A stretch of 64,000 nt of DNA from Selaginella tamariscina (lineage: Eukaryota > Streptophyta > Lycopodiopsida > Selaginellales > Selaginellaceae), in NCBI GenBank assembly GCA_003024785.1, contig PUQB01000127.1, positions 326,384 to 390,383 on the forward strand. The letters are read 5' to 3'. Positions 1-13,100 of the stretch are shown in pieces. Numbering within the stretch: the first letter of the stretch is position 1; each line of letters starts with the position of its first letter. The notes under the pieces are model-generated. The model was given only the letters and a program-made list of their open reading frames with translations, had not been told where the DNA came from and did no database searches. A program made the position numbers and the translations under genes.

Positions 1-2
1 TT

Positions 3-1091
3 ACTTTACTACTCCCCCAGAACGCAGTAGTGGAGGCTTTCCTGAGTAGAAATAGCAACCCCTCGGTACCCCTTGTTGCAGATGTTCTACGCTACCATTG
101 CTTATTGCAGTACTTAGAGGTGTCCCAGATACAGTCGATGACGAACGAGCTTGGCATGCTGGTCACCACGCTGTACCAGACAACAGGGCGTGCAGCAGGG
201 CAGAACGGGTTTGTGAACGTCTCCATCTCAGATGCTGCAGTTCGTGTTGGACTACCGTTTACCGAAGGATTCAATGCAACCATGGTTCGGAATGTGACTC
301 AGTTCCCATACAACATAAGCTACATAGAGATCGACCACGTACTTGTCCCAGTAGATCTTGGCCGTCCACAAGCTGCAGCATCCAGCATACTCAACTTCAC
401 TAATTCTTTACAGAGAGCTGGGAGGTTTAACACTTTCGTAAGCCTCATGCAGACCACAGGGTTAACAGCTTCGTTAGCCGGTTTATCTTCGTACACTGTG
501 TTTGTACCGACTGATGAGGCTTTCCAGGCACTGCCGGCCGGTACAATGCAGGCTCTCTCCCCCGACCAAGCGTCGAAGCTCATGGCGTATCATGTGCTTA
601 ACTCGTACGCTAATTTCGACGTCCTTCAGAGACAGAACAGTTGGGTACAGACACTTGCTTCTAACGGGGATAACAAGAGGTTTCTGGTTCAAGTCGTTGG
701 TGGTAACGGCGGGGTGAGCCTTTCAACACAAGTAGACACTGCACAGCTTATCTCAAGCGTTTACGATCAGTCTCCAGCTGCAGGCTACTCAGTAAACAGA
801 GTTCTTCTTCCTCCGGAGATCTTTGTTGTTTCCGGGGCACCTGCTGTCTCACCTGGAGTAGGGGCTCCGATCATCGGGGGTGTTCCGCCAGTTCTTAGTC
901 CGGCTGTTTCCCCGGTTATGGCACCTCCACCGAGTGAGCAGCAAGGTGATGCAGGTCAAGCCCCGGTTGAGGTTACACCTGGTCCTGCTTTGAACGTGGG
1001 GAGCTTGCCACCTGCATCTGGTCCTGGGCAAGTCCAAGTTCTGCCCTTACCAGGCTTGTCCTTTCTCCTGTGGTTTCTCTGCTTGTCATAG
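3..1091 (+). CDS. Fasciclin-like arabinogalactan protein, 3' part (5' end outside window)
   Basis: FAS1-domain cell-surface glycoprotein, expected at the plasma membrane/cell wall. The frame is open to the left edge: residues before the first listed codon read TLLLPQNAVVEAFLSRN, the start of a FAS1 domain (H1-type 'TxxxPxxxAV.AFL'), so the true start lies upstream. A first FAS1 domain ends near 370 (LRYHCLLQYL resembles the YH motif). A second spans about 390-830, with YTVFVPTDEAF (H1) and MAYHVL (H2/YH). The C-terminal ~90 residues are rich in Pro/Ala/Val (APAVSP, PALSP-like, MAPPP), typical of arabinogalactan glycomodules. The last ~12 residues are hydrophobic (GLSFLLWFLCLS), consistent with a GPI-anchor signal. 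The gene is convergent with the PPR gene. The family call rests on domain motifs; the exact subgroup cannot be told. Confidence 0.85.
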   Translation, partial: TLLLPQNAVVEAFLSRNSNPSVPLVADVLRYHCLLQYLEVSQIQSMTNELGMLVTTLYQTTGRAAGQNGFVNVSISDAAVRVGLPFTEGFNATMVRNVTQFPYNISYIEIDHVLVPVDLGRPQAAASSILNFTNSLQRAGRFNTFVSLMQTTGLTASLAGLSSYTVFVPTDEAFQALPAGTMQALSPDQASKLMAYHVLNSYANFDVLQRQNSWVQTLASNGDNKRFLVQVVGGNGGVSLSTQVDTAQLISSVYDQSPAAGYSVNRVLLPPEIFVVSGAPAVSPGVGAPIIGGVPPVLSPAVSPVMAPPPSEQQGDAGQAPVEVTPGPALNVGSLPPASGPGQVQVLPLPGLSFLLWFLCLS

Positions 1092-1227
1092 TTTCTGCTT
1101 TAGTGGTTTAGAAAGTTTAGGAGATTTCATTGTTTTTATGTAAGAGGATACATGAAAATCATTTTTTGGTTTGTTTGAAATCTTTGAAGTGTGTGTATGT
1201 ACGTGCGTGTGCGTTAACAATCTTAAT

Positions 1228-3107
1228 CTATCTAAACTTAATATTCTTTGGCTTTAGAGCTTCCATTGTCTCCATGGCAAGCTCTTCGTCCTCCTTACAC
1301 TTAGCAATACTACACATGCTCGAGAGCAGTACATACGGCGTGGGATTTTCGGGGTCGACTTGGTGTGCTCGCCGGGCAGCGTGTATTGCCCGTCTCAAGT
1401 CGCCGTATATCTTACATCCTCCAAGCAAAGATATCCAAACAACAACATCAGCCTTCACAGGCATCGTGTTTATCAGCTCTTCCGAGAGCCTTAACCATCC
1501 GGCTCTTGCTAGAAGATCAACCACGCACCCGTATAGACCAACGTCAGGGAGTATACCGTAGTCTCGCTGGAGAGAGAGAAAATAGTTTAGCCCGTCCTTA
1601 ACTAAACCTGCATGACTACATGAAGAGAGAACGCTAAGGAAGCTGATGACGTCAGGAAGTTCACCATCCAGCTGCATTACATGGAAGAGCTCGATTGCCT
1701 CTGTACAGTAGCCTGCTTGTGTGAAACCTGCAATAATGGCATTCCAAGCCACCAGGTTTCGTGCTGGCATATCCTTAAACATAGAGAATGCAGCTTTTAA
1801 GCTCCCACACTTGGCATACATGTTAAGAAGTGCAGTTCTCACACTAGCGTCCTCAATGAGTTCTGTGCTCGAGATACTGTAATGAACGGTGTTTCCCTTG
1901 GCCAGAGCTGAAGAGTTAACGCACGCATCGAGGATGCTTATGATGGTTATGGCATTGGGTGTTATCCCCTCAAGATCCATAGCTTTGAAAAGCTCCATGG
2001 CTTCAGTGAGATGCCTGTTCTGGGCATATGCAGATAGCATTGCGTTCCACGTCGGGGCAACACGTACAGGCATCTCGTTGAAAACATGGCGAGCCTCGTT
2101 TACTTTACCATTGTGCCCGTAAGCAGTTATCATCGCGGTAAACCCAACCATGTTCTTGAGAGGCATCATGTGGAAGAGACCTTGAGCATCCTCTAAACAG
2201 CCACACTTTCCATACAGATTTATTAAGCCTGTTAGAACAATTGGTTCTGTATCCAGCCCATTGTTATCCTTGATTGCAGTATGAATCTCTTTCCCTTCGT
2301 CCAACGCACCCAGCCACGCACAGGCACTTATCACTCCTGCAACTGTTACACGGTCTGGGAAAACGCCTTCGTGGTCCATCCTTCTGAACAAGCTCAACGC
2401 TTTCTTACCATGCCCGTTTTGTGCATATGCAGAAACGATAGCATTCCACGAAATACCGTTCCTGTCCGGCATCTCCTCGAACAAAGCCCTCGCTTCATCG
2501 AGATGCCCATTCTGGGCATACCCAGAAAGCATTGCATTCCAGCTTATGACATCCCTCTCGTACATTTTATCGAACAGAACTCTAGCTTCCCGTAAGCGCC
2601 CGCTTTGTACGAGTGCAGTGATCATGCCGTTCCAGGAGACTACGTTCTTATGTGGCATTTTATCAAAGATCTCCCTAGCTTCCATGAGATGCCCATTTTG
2701 GGCATATGCAGCAAACATGATGTTCCAGAGTAGAGGTTCTGATCTTGTATACTGTTAAAGACATCCCTTGCGGTTTGGATATGCCCACATTGGGCATACA
2801 TCTGGACTATAAGATTGAGCAGGAACCTGTCTTGTGCGTAACCGGTCGACGAGATGTGCGTGTGGGCGCGTTGGGCTTCTGGTACTGACCTGGAGTTGCC
2901 ACAGTCTCGAAGGACCGACGCATAGATTTTGTATGTGCCTGTGAGCTCCCCGGACTCGAGGAGATTGAGCGTGTTTTCTATGTTCTTCCTGCATTCTTCT
3001 GTTATTCCTGCGTCCTTGTAGAAGGCTTTCCTTGCGGATTGGCTCCTCAGAAAGAAACTGACACTGTTTTGTCTTTCTGCCCCCTCTTTCACGAGTCTGC
3101 TAACCAT
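1228..3107 (-). CDS. PLS-class pentatricopeptide repeat protein (one frameshift)
   Basis: Probable organelle RNA-binding/editing-type PPR protein. About 14 repeats are visible, with signatures such as YAQNGHLMEAREIFDKMP, VSWNGMI, LINLYGKCGCLEDA and LLNMYAKCGSLKAA, alternating P, L and S types. The C-terminus (VVVWISLLGGCKIYGDLRRAI, then QVDPENPTPYVLLSSM) is an E-type extension; no DYW domain follows. The start is taken as MVSRLVKEG at 3107. The frame breaks near 2727/2728: the N-terminal part (to NSIQDQNLYS) and the main part (MFAAYAQNG...) join perfectly if one base is added there, because the intact repeat would read NLYSWNIMFAAYAQ. The rest is open for almost 500 codons, so a sequencing error or a very recent mutation is more likely than an old pseudogene. 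No targeting peptide is obvious. The S/L wording resembles lycophyte and fern PPRs. Confidence 0.9.
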
Positions 3108-4095
3108 GAACAGAGGTGTACATTCGTATTTGCGTGCGTGCGTTGCGTGCGAGAGTCGGTTTAGGATTTTATAAATGTTACTTGGGTTTGGGGTTTAGGG
3201 TTTAATAGATTACATCTTAGCCATCCATGTTTATACAGTATGCAGTATAATGTACTATATGATTCATGTACAGATAAGGTATATACCTATGTGGTAGACA
3301 CCACTTTTGGTCATATCACGTCCGGCTCCTAATTGGAGAATGTACGTTCCTTTTTTTATGTTGGCCACACATGTGTGATATATCATAATGTGTATATTTT
3401 TAACATGGTTCATATTTTCCTCACTTCACATATCTGATGACATAGCAAATCATTAACACACAAGTTGCTAGAATCTATCATGACTAATATGGTTCTGCCA
3501 ATCCGAAGGTCGTTGATTAAAGTAGATTCAATCTATATATAATATATAAACTAAAGAAAAAAGAGCGAATAATATATATTTAATGCCAGTACCTCGCATC
3601 TCGTGCAGCTTCATGACAAACATGACCGTAGAAAGGAAAACCTTCCAGTTTGTCAAAGCTGCCATGGCCCCATATTGTGTGTGATAACGTGTATTATAAT
3701 GTGTATAATACTATGTTTAAACACTATGTTTAGGTGTGGTATAAAGATCGCAACCACCAACAGGATTCATATATTAAACCGCTGATATCCATTGATTCTT
3801 CTCTTGTCCTTATTCCACGATTCACAGCTGTTGTTGTCTGAGATTAATTCACTAAGTATAATACTAGGGTTGTTATAACACAGTCGCAGACAAAGCTACA
3901 GTATTTGGGAGAAGGGTATCGGTTGTGTACCAAACAAAGCTAAGGTGTTGGGACACGCACTCACACCGTCCACTTGAAATCATTTTCAGTAGAATTTTCA
4001 GAAAATGCACATCTTTTCCGGGGCCTATATAATGCCCATACATATACGGTAACTATATATCATTCCTATATTTTTCTTTTGTGTGTGCAGTAAAA
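3108..4095. other. Intergenic region between PPR and GH3 copy 1
   Basis: Divergent spacer holding the upstream regions of the PPR (-) and GH3 (+) genes. It contains a short telomere-like run (gggtttagggttta, near 3190). From about 3187 on it belongs to the segment duplicated at 45390-48727. A 60-codon open stretch at 3603-3785 is not a convincing gene. No other element is seen. Confidence 0.6.
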
Positions 4096-6473
4096 ATGCC
4101 TGGAGTTTCAGTGGTGACCGAGTTCATCGACATGACAAGAAATGCTGATGAAGTGCAGGCTGAGGTCCTGCAGAAGATACTGAGGGAGAATGCAAACACG
4201 GAGTACCTGAAAAAGCATGGGATTGACGCGATGATGATGAGGAGTCCTTTAAGACCCGACTACCTTTGATAACGCACGCTGACATCGAGGAGGAGGTGCG
4301 AAGGATCTCAGAAGGTGACAAGTCAGCAATCCTCAGTGAGCGCCCCTTTGACATGTTTTTCTTGAGGTAAACCGTTTTGTTTTTATAATATATACATATT
4401 TAATCATTTTTTATATGTTTAGCTCCGGAACGACCAAGGGACGAACCAAGCTCATTCCCATGAGAGAGGACTTCTTTCTTACAACCCTTCGTCTCTTTCA
4501 GATATCTGGTGCATTCAGATCGCGGTACAAATCCATCTTTTTTATTTTTATTTTGTTATTTTATGTGTACGTACACTTTTGGTTTGCACTTTGCAGATTG
4601 TATCCCATAAATCCCAATGGTAAAGTCATGGAGATTGCGTATTGTGGCAAGCAGTTCCTTACAAAAGGAGGTCTCAAGGCTGGAACTGGAACTACAAACT
4701 ACTTTCGCAGTGATGTGTTCACGCTCAAGCAAGAGACCAGCCGGACTTATAACTCAAGTCCGAACGAGGTTATCTTCTGCCCTGAGTACCGTCAAGCGAT
4801 GTTCTGCCACCTCTTCTTCGGGCTGCTTCACAGGAACGAAATCCAGTTCATTGCCTCCACATTCGTATACAGCATTGTGGAGATACTCCGCTACATGGAG
4901 GACGTGTGGGAGAGCCTGGCAGACAGTTTTGAGCACGGTACACTGCCGAGCTGGATCACCGACCCGGCCATCCGCAAGGCCGTGTTCGATAGGAAGATTG
5001 GAGGCGATCGAGCTCTTGCAAGTCTTATACGTGCAGAGTGCTCGCAGGGATTCCAAGGCATTGTAGCAAGGCTCTGGAAGGAAGCCAAGTACATCTACTC
5101 GATAATGACTGGAACCATGGAGAGCTACACTCCGAAGATGCGGTTTTATGCAGGTAGTGTGCCGCTCGTATGTGGTGACTATGGTGCATCGGAGACATGG
5201 ATTGCCATCAATGTAAACCCGTTAGCATCCCCTGAGAGCACCACTTTCACCATCTTACCGGACCTTGCTTATTTTGAATTTGTTCCTGTCAAGCGGCGCT
5301 CCAATGGTATCACCAGTAATGAGAAGCTGATCAACTCATCCTCACTGTTTGTCGAGCTTCCACCTGTCGGCCTTTCAGATGTTAAAGTCGGGGAGGAGTA
5401 CGAGATTGTGATCACTACCTTCACAGGTACTGTAACTCCAGCTTTACATGCTACACTTGCATGCAAATTGAAGCTTAAAAAATCTTCTAATTATTAATCT
5501 TGTCACTGCAGGATTGTATAGGTACAGACTGGGGACATCGTTAAGATAACTGGCTTTTACAACTGCTCACCACAGTTCAGATATGTCTGCCGCAGAGATG
5601 TACTTCTGAGCATCCACGTAGACAAGAACGGTGAAAGGGACCTGCAGATGGTTATTGAGAAGGCAGAGCCTGTGTTGAGGAAATCTAATCTGGAACTGCA
5701 AGATTACACAACGCACGCCGATATGCACAGTGAGCGTGGGCACTACGTCTTCTTTGTGGAGATAAAGATGGGGAAGAGCAGGGCTATGAGCGATTCGGTC
5801 TTGCAGGAGTATTGTAATTGTTTAGATGCATCATTTGTGGAGCCTGGGTATGTGATCTCACGAGCAGCTAGAACAATCGGCCCACTAGAGCTCTCTGTGG
5901 TGGAGCCTGGTACATTTGAGAGGGTAATGGAACATGCACTGGACAATGGTGGGACGCTCAACCAGTACAAGACCCCACGGTGTGTTGCTGCCCCTCAGAT
6001 GTTAAGTGTGCTAAAAAACGGTGTTATTCGCAAGTTTTTCTCTAGTTAGTTATTTTATGTAAAAGTAAAAGACCTTGATTCTTAAAGAGAAATATCTAGT
6101 ACAGATTTTGTTCTATACACTATAGACATACATATATTCGACTTTGCAACAATGGCATGTGTCTTTTGAAATACTTCCACCGTAATGCATATGATAAACA
6201 TTTTATATAAAAGAAGTGCTTTAGAAGAACACGAGGAGGCAGGTGAAAAGAATACTCAACGACTAGATGCCAAGTGGAAAGCTGCTAAATATATATTTGA
6301 AAAACACTGGCACCTGGAAGACATATACAGTAAGTTTGAAAACGTGTCTTCCCTTTAGGGCACTGTCAGTTTATCTTTAGGTTACTGCAGAGAAAGGAGA
6401 AAGTTTTGTATATTGGATATTTAGTTATATGGTCAGCTCTTTTCTTTTTGAGCTTTGTGTCAGATTTATGTAT
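3187..6473 (+). repeat. GH3 segmental duplication, arm 1
   Basis: About 3.3 kb including the GH3 gene and both flanks is present again in reverse orientation at about 45390-48727. The right boundary is sharp (shared up to 'gtcagatttatgtatat', at 6473). The left boundary is blurred: copy 2 has extra bases around its 'gggtttagggtttaat' run. The PPR gene is not part of the duplication. Undoing the 15-kb inversion described under findings puts both copies in the same orientation, so the original event was a direct duplication. Confidence 0.85.
4096..6049 (+). CDS. GH3 acyl-acid amido synthetase, copy 1 (two frameshifts)
   Basis: Adenylating enzyme of the GH3 family, which joins amino acids to jasmonate, auxin or related acids in the cytosol. 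Start is ATG 4096 (MPGVSVVTEFIDMTRNADEVQ). Exons by GT-AG: 4096-4366, 4423-4524, 4597-5426, 5512-6049. Family motifs present: SSGTTKGR (ATP/AMP motif 1), YGASETWIAINVNP (motif 2) and YRLGD (motif 3, in copy 2). The C-terminal domain ends ...LSVLKNGVIRKFFSS. Total about 590 residues, normal for GH3. Two single-base gaps break it. One is near 4235, after HGIDAM, where a consensus DEESFKTRLPLITHADIEEE continues in another frame. The other is at 5531-5534, where four G replace the five G of copy 2. With both corrected it would be full length. Substrate group cannot be judged from motifs alone. Confidence 0.85.
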
Positions 6474-9415
6474 ATTTCGTAATAAAATGCATGGATATGT
6501 GAATATATCACGTCCTCGCTATAATATATAAATTATAACGTGGACAAGAAGGACAAGAAGGGATATCATCTTGTATAACAATTACATATGTATTAATATC
6601 ACCATAATTAAACATATAGATCACAATCCAATGTTTAATAAGTAATTAAACTCTTATTATTAATGAGAAAATAGTTCGTTAAACTTGTTTTCAATAGTAG
6701 AAGAATTGTTTGAAGGTTAACAGTTTAATGCACTTTAGATGAGAACATGAATTTACTTATATAGTCCGTTTGCATTTCAACTTGAGTTGGGATGGTGTTA
6801 TATTACTGTTATGGTTTATTACATTTTTTTAAGCATAAGTGAAGATATTATTAAGTTTTATGTGACATAACTAGAATGAGAATTAGTATATTAAAATCCG
6901 CTTGCTTTGTGTGCTAATAAAAATCATGTAGAATGATTAAATAAAAAGATAAGATTATTATATTAAACATAAATATAAACAAAATATTAAGTGCTGCATA
7001 CCATAAATATCAATAACGATATTATTTTTAATGTTATATATATTATACACCCAAAGTTTTATATATAGTGTACATAACACATATATTTGTTTAAGCTAAT
7101 TAATTAAGAATAAGTGAAAATGATTTACATAATGAATTTAATAAAAATAAGATAATTCAAGTTATTATAAATATTAAGAAACTAATTTCCTTTACTTCAA
7201 TTTAACATTTGTATGTGTGACAACTTATAATAAATAATTTAAAGGAATAGAAAAGCATAAATATAAAAGCTCACTTATACACTAGTATTTAAACTTTTCA
7301 TTTAAAGCAATATTACTTTTTTATATATGTTACATTGTACCTAGTCAATTTATTTTTAATTTGACTATAATAATAAAACCCTATATTTATATTTGATTAG
7401 TCCAATATTTAATTTGGGTACAAATAAGGTATGTGTAGTGCAGGGTAATATGTTGGTGTTGATATGCCTATTGACACGGTAGGGCATGGGTGTACGAGAT
7501 TTACCATTGGGGTTAGGCAATGACAGAAAAAATGAAGAAGATTATAGTTTGTAGAGAGGAGAACTGATCAAAGTTACGTATTGGAACGATGAAAGTACTA
7601 GATTTAATCAAGTTTGAAATATTGAGAATAGAAATTGAATCTCCAAGGGTTACTTCCAACTAGTTGGGTTTCATAGATGAAGACGTAAATATCACACAAG
7701 CTCAAGAAAGAAAATAAATAATTGAGCAAGATTGAAGTTATCATTAGGGTAATAAAGGAATCTTACAAGGTTTTGAAACAAAGTTGTCATTACTATCGTG
7801 GAGGAATTCTACAAGGATTCAAAACATGTGGAACATTCGAATGATTTTCAAAAGATTGAGGTATTTAATTTTAGTAGTAAGTTAAAATTGTTTTTCCCTG
7901 AATTTTGTGTCAATTGATTTTTCATTTTAAGTTATAGAGAAAAGTGTTAACCTATTTGATTCAATAAGTTTGGTAGATTGACTTATGTCCAAGCCCGGGC
8001 ACTTCACTCTCCATATATGTATATACCATGTGCGTACACAAGATAATTATTTGCCCCCTTCTTATACGCAAAATCCCACTTGAAATCTCCCTCTGGTACT
8101 TAAAAATACACATTTTTTAATATTTCATATTAACCCCTTAAATGTACATTTACTTCATTTCCATGTAAAAATTGGATGTCTAAATTTATATTTAAGTCAA
8201 TGTTTACAATTTTGATTTACCTATGCTAAAGAATTGGTTCCCGGGTTGTTGGTTACAAATTCATTAAACCTTTGACGATCAATGTCTTCAAGTGCATATA
8301 GCTGTTTCTCAGTGTTATATGTAAGTGGTGCAAGCCCGATGACACTCGCAATTCCAACCCTCATGTTTTCATCATGGTAATAAAGGAATACCAAGTAGTT
8401 CCCCCTTCCTCACACATCTTCTTGTAGTAGGCAAAGACGAACTCCAAATGTCCTTTGTGGCAAATGCTAGAAGATCATGTATATCTATGGTCCTAGAGTT
8501 TCTCCATGCATTGCCCACTTTCTTCTGATGCTCAAAACACGACCGATATACCAAACACACCTGGTAAGAATCTGCCTCTTGCCTATTTGACCAGATGCCT
8601 GTTTTTAGGAATAATCTCTTCGAACCAGAGACCACAGTCAGAGCCAACACAAATTGCTGTTGATGTGCTCCAAGTCTTTGTAGGAGTAGCATACACAACA
8701 TTGTTCTTGACACGAGTCAACCTATCCTTAGAAAGCCAAGGGTTGCCATTGAGCTGGCTTACCAATGTGCTCTTGCAAACATCTTTCCCATCGACCTTGA
8801 CCAGAGATTTTACCAACACTGACTCAATTCCATTAGCCTCATCCAATACCTCGTCAAACACATGTCTTAGTTCAGACCTGTCTATCAACAGTTCGTCTTC
8901 TTCTATGTCAGCTTCCTCAAGATGGTCCTCAGAAACACCAATATCCACATGCTCAATATTATCTGATTTGTCTTGACCTATGGATGCAACATCAGCTATA
9001 TCTTTGTGGAAGTCTTCAAAAAGCCATGGTGTTTGAAACCAAGAGGACCATCAACCTCTTGTGTTGCTTTGCAAGTCATGCCAAGCTCATGACACAATGG
9101 TTGTGCAGAGCCTAGTCCTTCTTGTAAAACTCAACATAAGAACTTCATTTTTTAGATAAGCCTCTATGCACACTTCGTCTTATCACAAATTATATATTAA
9201 CAAGGATGGCAACTCTTAACTACATTCATGAGAGTGTTAAGTAGTGGCAACAATATAAAAATATTGACTAGAATGATTTGATTAATCTATAGGGTGACTA
9301 CTTAGATAAAATGAAAAGATTCTTCTATATGGTTAAAGAGATTGACATGTTAATAAGGAAATAATTTCATTTATAATTATGTTTAATAGTATTTTTTAAT
9401 TATTGTCATCTTAAT
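6474..9415. other. AT-rich intergenic DNA
   Basis: Nearly 3 kb of AT-rich sequence. Apart from the broken coding remnant at 8372-8976 I see no gene, RNA or intact repeat here. Confidence 0.6.
8372..8976 (-). pseudogene. Remnant of an unidentified protein-coding sequence
   Basis: Two overlapping minus-strand frames read as one broken coding region. The upstream part is acidic (EEADIEEDELLIDRSEL) followed by VDGKDVCKSTLVSQLNGNP and LSKDRLTRVK. The downstream part has WRNSRTIDIHDLL and ends KGELLGIPLLP. The wording resembles ORFs carried by plant and algal mobile elements, but I cannot assign a family. The frame changes near 8590, and no start or flanking element ends are visible. It could be a fragment of a larger transposon gene. 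Confidence 0.4.
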
Positions 9416-10132
9416 TATCACAAAATACTCTATAGCAATTTTATTTGTGTTATAAAGGTAAAAGTAATATATATACATGGAGAGTACTTGTATACATTTA
9501 CGAAAACAAATGCACGTCGTAACTAAATTAGGTATAATATATGAAAATGGGAATATAAAATAAATTATTAATTAATACTTAAGTTTTAGTTATTAATTAG
9601 TTATTTAATAAATATATAGTTAAGTCTTAATTATTAATTAATTAACAAATGAATCCTTGATTAACCTTACTTAGTAAAGAATATTCCTATCATCTCTCAA
9701 TTAAGTTTATTAAAATCCATAATATGTATTGTCTCTCTTCTCTCATAAAGCCTTTTGAATGCCATGTGGCAACCTTCCTTTTCAAAAATGTGTCTATTCA
9801 TAAGCCCTAAACCTAAGTTTTTATGGTTAAAGAATAATACAAAAATTCTAAGATATTTTAAGATTATTCTTTACTAAATAAGGTTAATCAAGAATTAATT
9901 TGTTAATTAATTAATAATTAAAACTTAACTATATATTTATTAAATAACTAACTAATAACTAAAACTTAAGTATTAATTAGTAATTTATTTTATATTCCCA
10001 TTTTCATGTATTATGCCTAATTTAGTTACAACGTGCATTTGTTTCGTAAATGTATACAAGTAATCTCCATGTATATATATTACTTTTACCTTTATAACAC
10101 AAATAAAGTTGCTATAGAGTATTTTGTGATAA
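9416..10132. mobile_element. Foldback derived from the left end of the E transposon family
   Basis: A long inverted repeat: arm 1 about 9416-9683, arm 2 about 9867-10132, with a ~180-bp loop. From 9510 inward, arm 1 matches the left terminus of E1 (22225) and E3 (58742): ATGCACGT.GTAACTAAA, then GAAAATGGGAATATAAAATA and the ATTAAT-rich block up to AAGAATATTCC. Arm 2 ends with the mirror image at 10038. The arms continue ~90 bp beyond the terminus on both sides, so host flank plus element end were duplicated together, tail to tail. It has no coding capacity. Confidence 0.8.
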
Positions 10133-13100
10133 CAACATTTATTAAATTATAGTAAACAATGCTTTTTGTTAAAATGGAATATGTTTTGGAAAATTAAACT
10201 CCACATTAACATAAATATATAAAAATTAGAAAAAAAATCACATATACCGCTATATAATATAACAATTCAAATTTATCATAGGATGATTGCAAAACAAAAA
10301 AGAATAATAATTAAAATATTTAAGTTATTGCATATTATATGTGTGTTTGCATATGCTAGAATTAAACTTTTGTTTCTATTTTAATACAATTGTTAATTTG
10401 TGAATCTTTATTTTAATTATAAAGATATTTAAACTTTAAATTGGTGCAAAATGTATAATACCTTGCACCCATATCTATTATTAAGGTAACATTCATGTTT
10501 AGTTATTGTGACTTTTACCTTTCACTTGTATTTGTTAATTACTTTATAATCAAATTCGTAAAGTTTGAGCTAATTTAAAAGATTTCAAAAATATAACTAT
10601 TTAATGTTATATTTTACTTATAAAGATTATTAATATATCTATAAGGTTTATAGCTCAACGAAGGGTTCATGCTACCTTGTATATTATATAAAATAAATAT
10701 ATTATAATATTATAAATAATATAAAATTAAAAATTTATGTGATAAAAAATGTAAATGGTGATGATAAAACAAGGATATAGTGGTATTATAGTAGTATCAC
10801 AATTATAAATAACTTTATTAAAAAAATAGGCATAATATAATGAATTAATCATACAAATTATGTAAATATATACCTTAAATATCCTAAATAGTGAAGCTTA
10901 CATAAACCTCTAGAACCTCCATAAAAAAGAGTTAAAAAAAACAATTGCAACTCACAGACGAGAACACAACAAATAGGGCAATTCTGAGAGTTGAGGACCC
11001 AAAACACTTTTAATTATATTTTTGGTATTTAGAGTGTTCTTGGTGCCAAAGGCACTTCTTAATGTAGTTGGAAAAGGTTTTTAAGGTAAGAACACATAAA
11101 GTATCTTTATTTATTTTGAGTTTTATACGTTATAACAAAATATGTTATAAAATTATGTTTATTATTTTTATTTATCATAAATAATATCATTCATTCATAC
11201 TAGTTTGGTAATTATATCAATAAAGTGCCTAAAGATTACTTAGTCTCTAATTGGTTAGTATCGGAACTAATATGATGAAAGACAAAATTAATTTTTTAAT
11301 GAAATCTGAATTTTCTTTATAATTAAAAATTATTTTTCCTTCAAATATGGCATTTAAGACCTTGATTTCATGCTCATTCATAAGTAAGATTTCTAGTATT
11401 TCATTAAAATTTAAATTAATTGGGCAAAACAAGTGTTTTATCTAAGCTTTAACAATAAAAGTTGTCTTGGAAATTATAATTTAAACATCTCAATACCTCA
11501 AATGCATATACGAAAAGTTCATATACATATCCCAACTATAGTTGTACATTATACATTCATATGTATCATGTTCTTATTAATGTACTATCTATGAATATCT
11601 TGATTTATTGTTTGAGTATGACGTGTATACCCTCTTATTTAGAGTGGCAATAGGCATTTGGTTATGTAATCTTATTTTGTTTATTTGAATATTAATATAA
11701 TTTACTTTTCTAAACTGTCGTTTACATGCAAAGCTATCAGTAAAGATATATGAGTTTCCACAATAAAAGAATTTGTCACAACTTGAATCACCATCTAATT
11801 TAGAAATATCACATGAGTGAATAAGTGACTATCAATGATACAGATTAATTATTAGCGACTTTCTTGGGATGGGATGGTTTAGGACTTTCATAATTGCTTA
11901 TTTTGCACTAGCAAGTGCATATGCTCAACACATGTATGTCCACAATTGTTCCATGCAGGGAATGTGTGAACAAACACTGAATGTGCTTCAAACAGAGAAG
12001 GAGAATATTCAGTTGAATCTTTCGACGTTAAACACACTTTTAGCATGCTCAATAGTTAAGTGGTAAACCTAAAGAGTAAAGCTCAATCATTAACATATGT
12101 ACTTATGTGCACTACAACATTCCTTTCCTAACTTGCATAATAATTTTCTTCATCTATAAGTTGAGACGCATATGCAACATATGCTTGAAATTGTTTACAT
12201 TAGTGAAAATGGTCAACATCAAGCATGAACAATAATAATTAAGATATATCAGTTTTTATTTCTTTATTCTCGATGTTAAGGACTATTTTAGAAAACCATT
12301 TTTAGTGTCAATGACCAATGTTTGTATACAATCTTTTTAGTTATTTTCATTTACTCTATAGTGTATGGATCTTAAAATGTTGTCAAGAATTAAGTTTTCA
12401 AACACATTGATCAAAAATATAAAATATAAAAAAGCAAGTTATTACAAATATATGTACTTCTTACCAAGTGAACCCATTTATAAAGAATTGATTCATATGA
12501 TTCTTTCAGACATTAAGGTGTAAAGAAATTATTAACACTTATGGCCATACTTGTTTTAATGCTCACAAATCCTAGTGATTACATTCTAACTTGTTCATGA
12601 AAGTGGAGTGCAATGGTTTTTGGTGATAAAGTGGGCAAAAATCAATATAAATCCTAACATGTATGTGCGTGTCAAACCATTTTGTTAAATCTTTTTTAAT
12701 GATTAAAAAAAAAATTTGTTGCCAAAAACACAAACTAGAAAAATAATGCTTTCAAAAGTGATAATTAAAAAGATAAATCCAAAGAAAATCACAAAGAATT
12801 TAATGTTAAAGTCAAACTCAAACCTCTAATTAAATTAGGGTTACAAAAGATGTTTACATCATAAAAAGGAGAGGGGCAAGAGAATAAATCCATATAAAGA
12901 TTAAAAATTGCTAACCAAAAAAAAATAAGATAGAAAAATGATTAAGGAGCATGTTGAAAAAAGACTCCTAATGATAATGTAAATAATAACCCCAACTAAA
13001 AGAATCACCAAATAATGGTTTTAATCATCAAAAGAATAATTTTAAATAATTTTGAGACTACATTTTCAACCGACGCCTTGTTATTAAAGATTTGTTTGTT

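Noticed and set aside
11869-12066. Small secreted peptide gene
   Set aside because: A signal-peptide-like start in a 65-codon frame within AT-rich DNA; no conservation or splice evidence.
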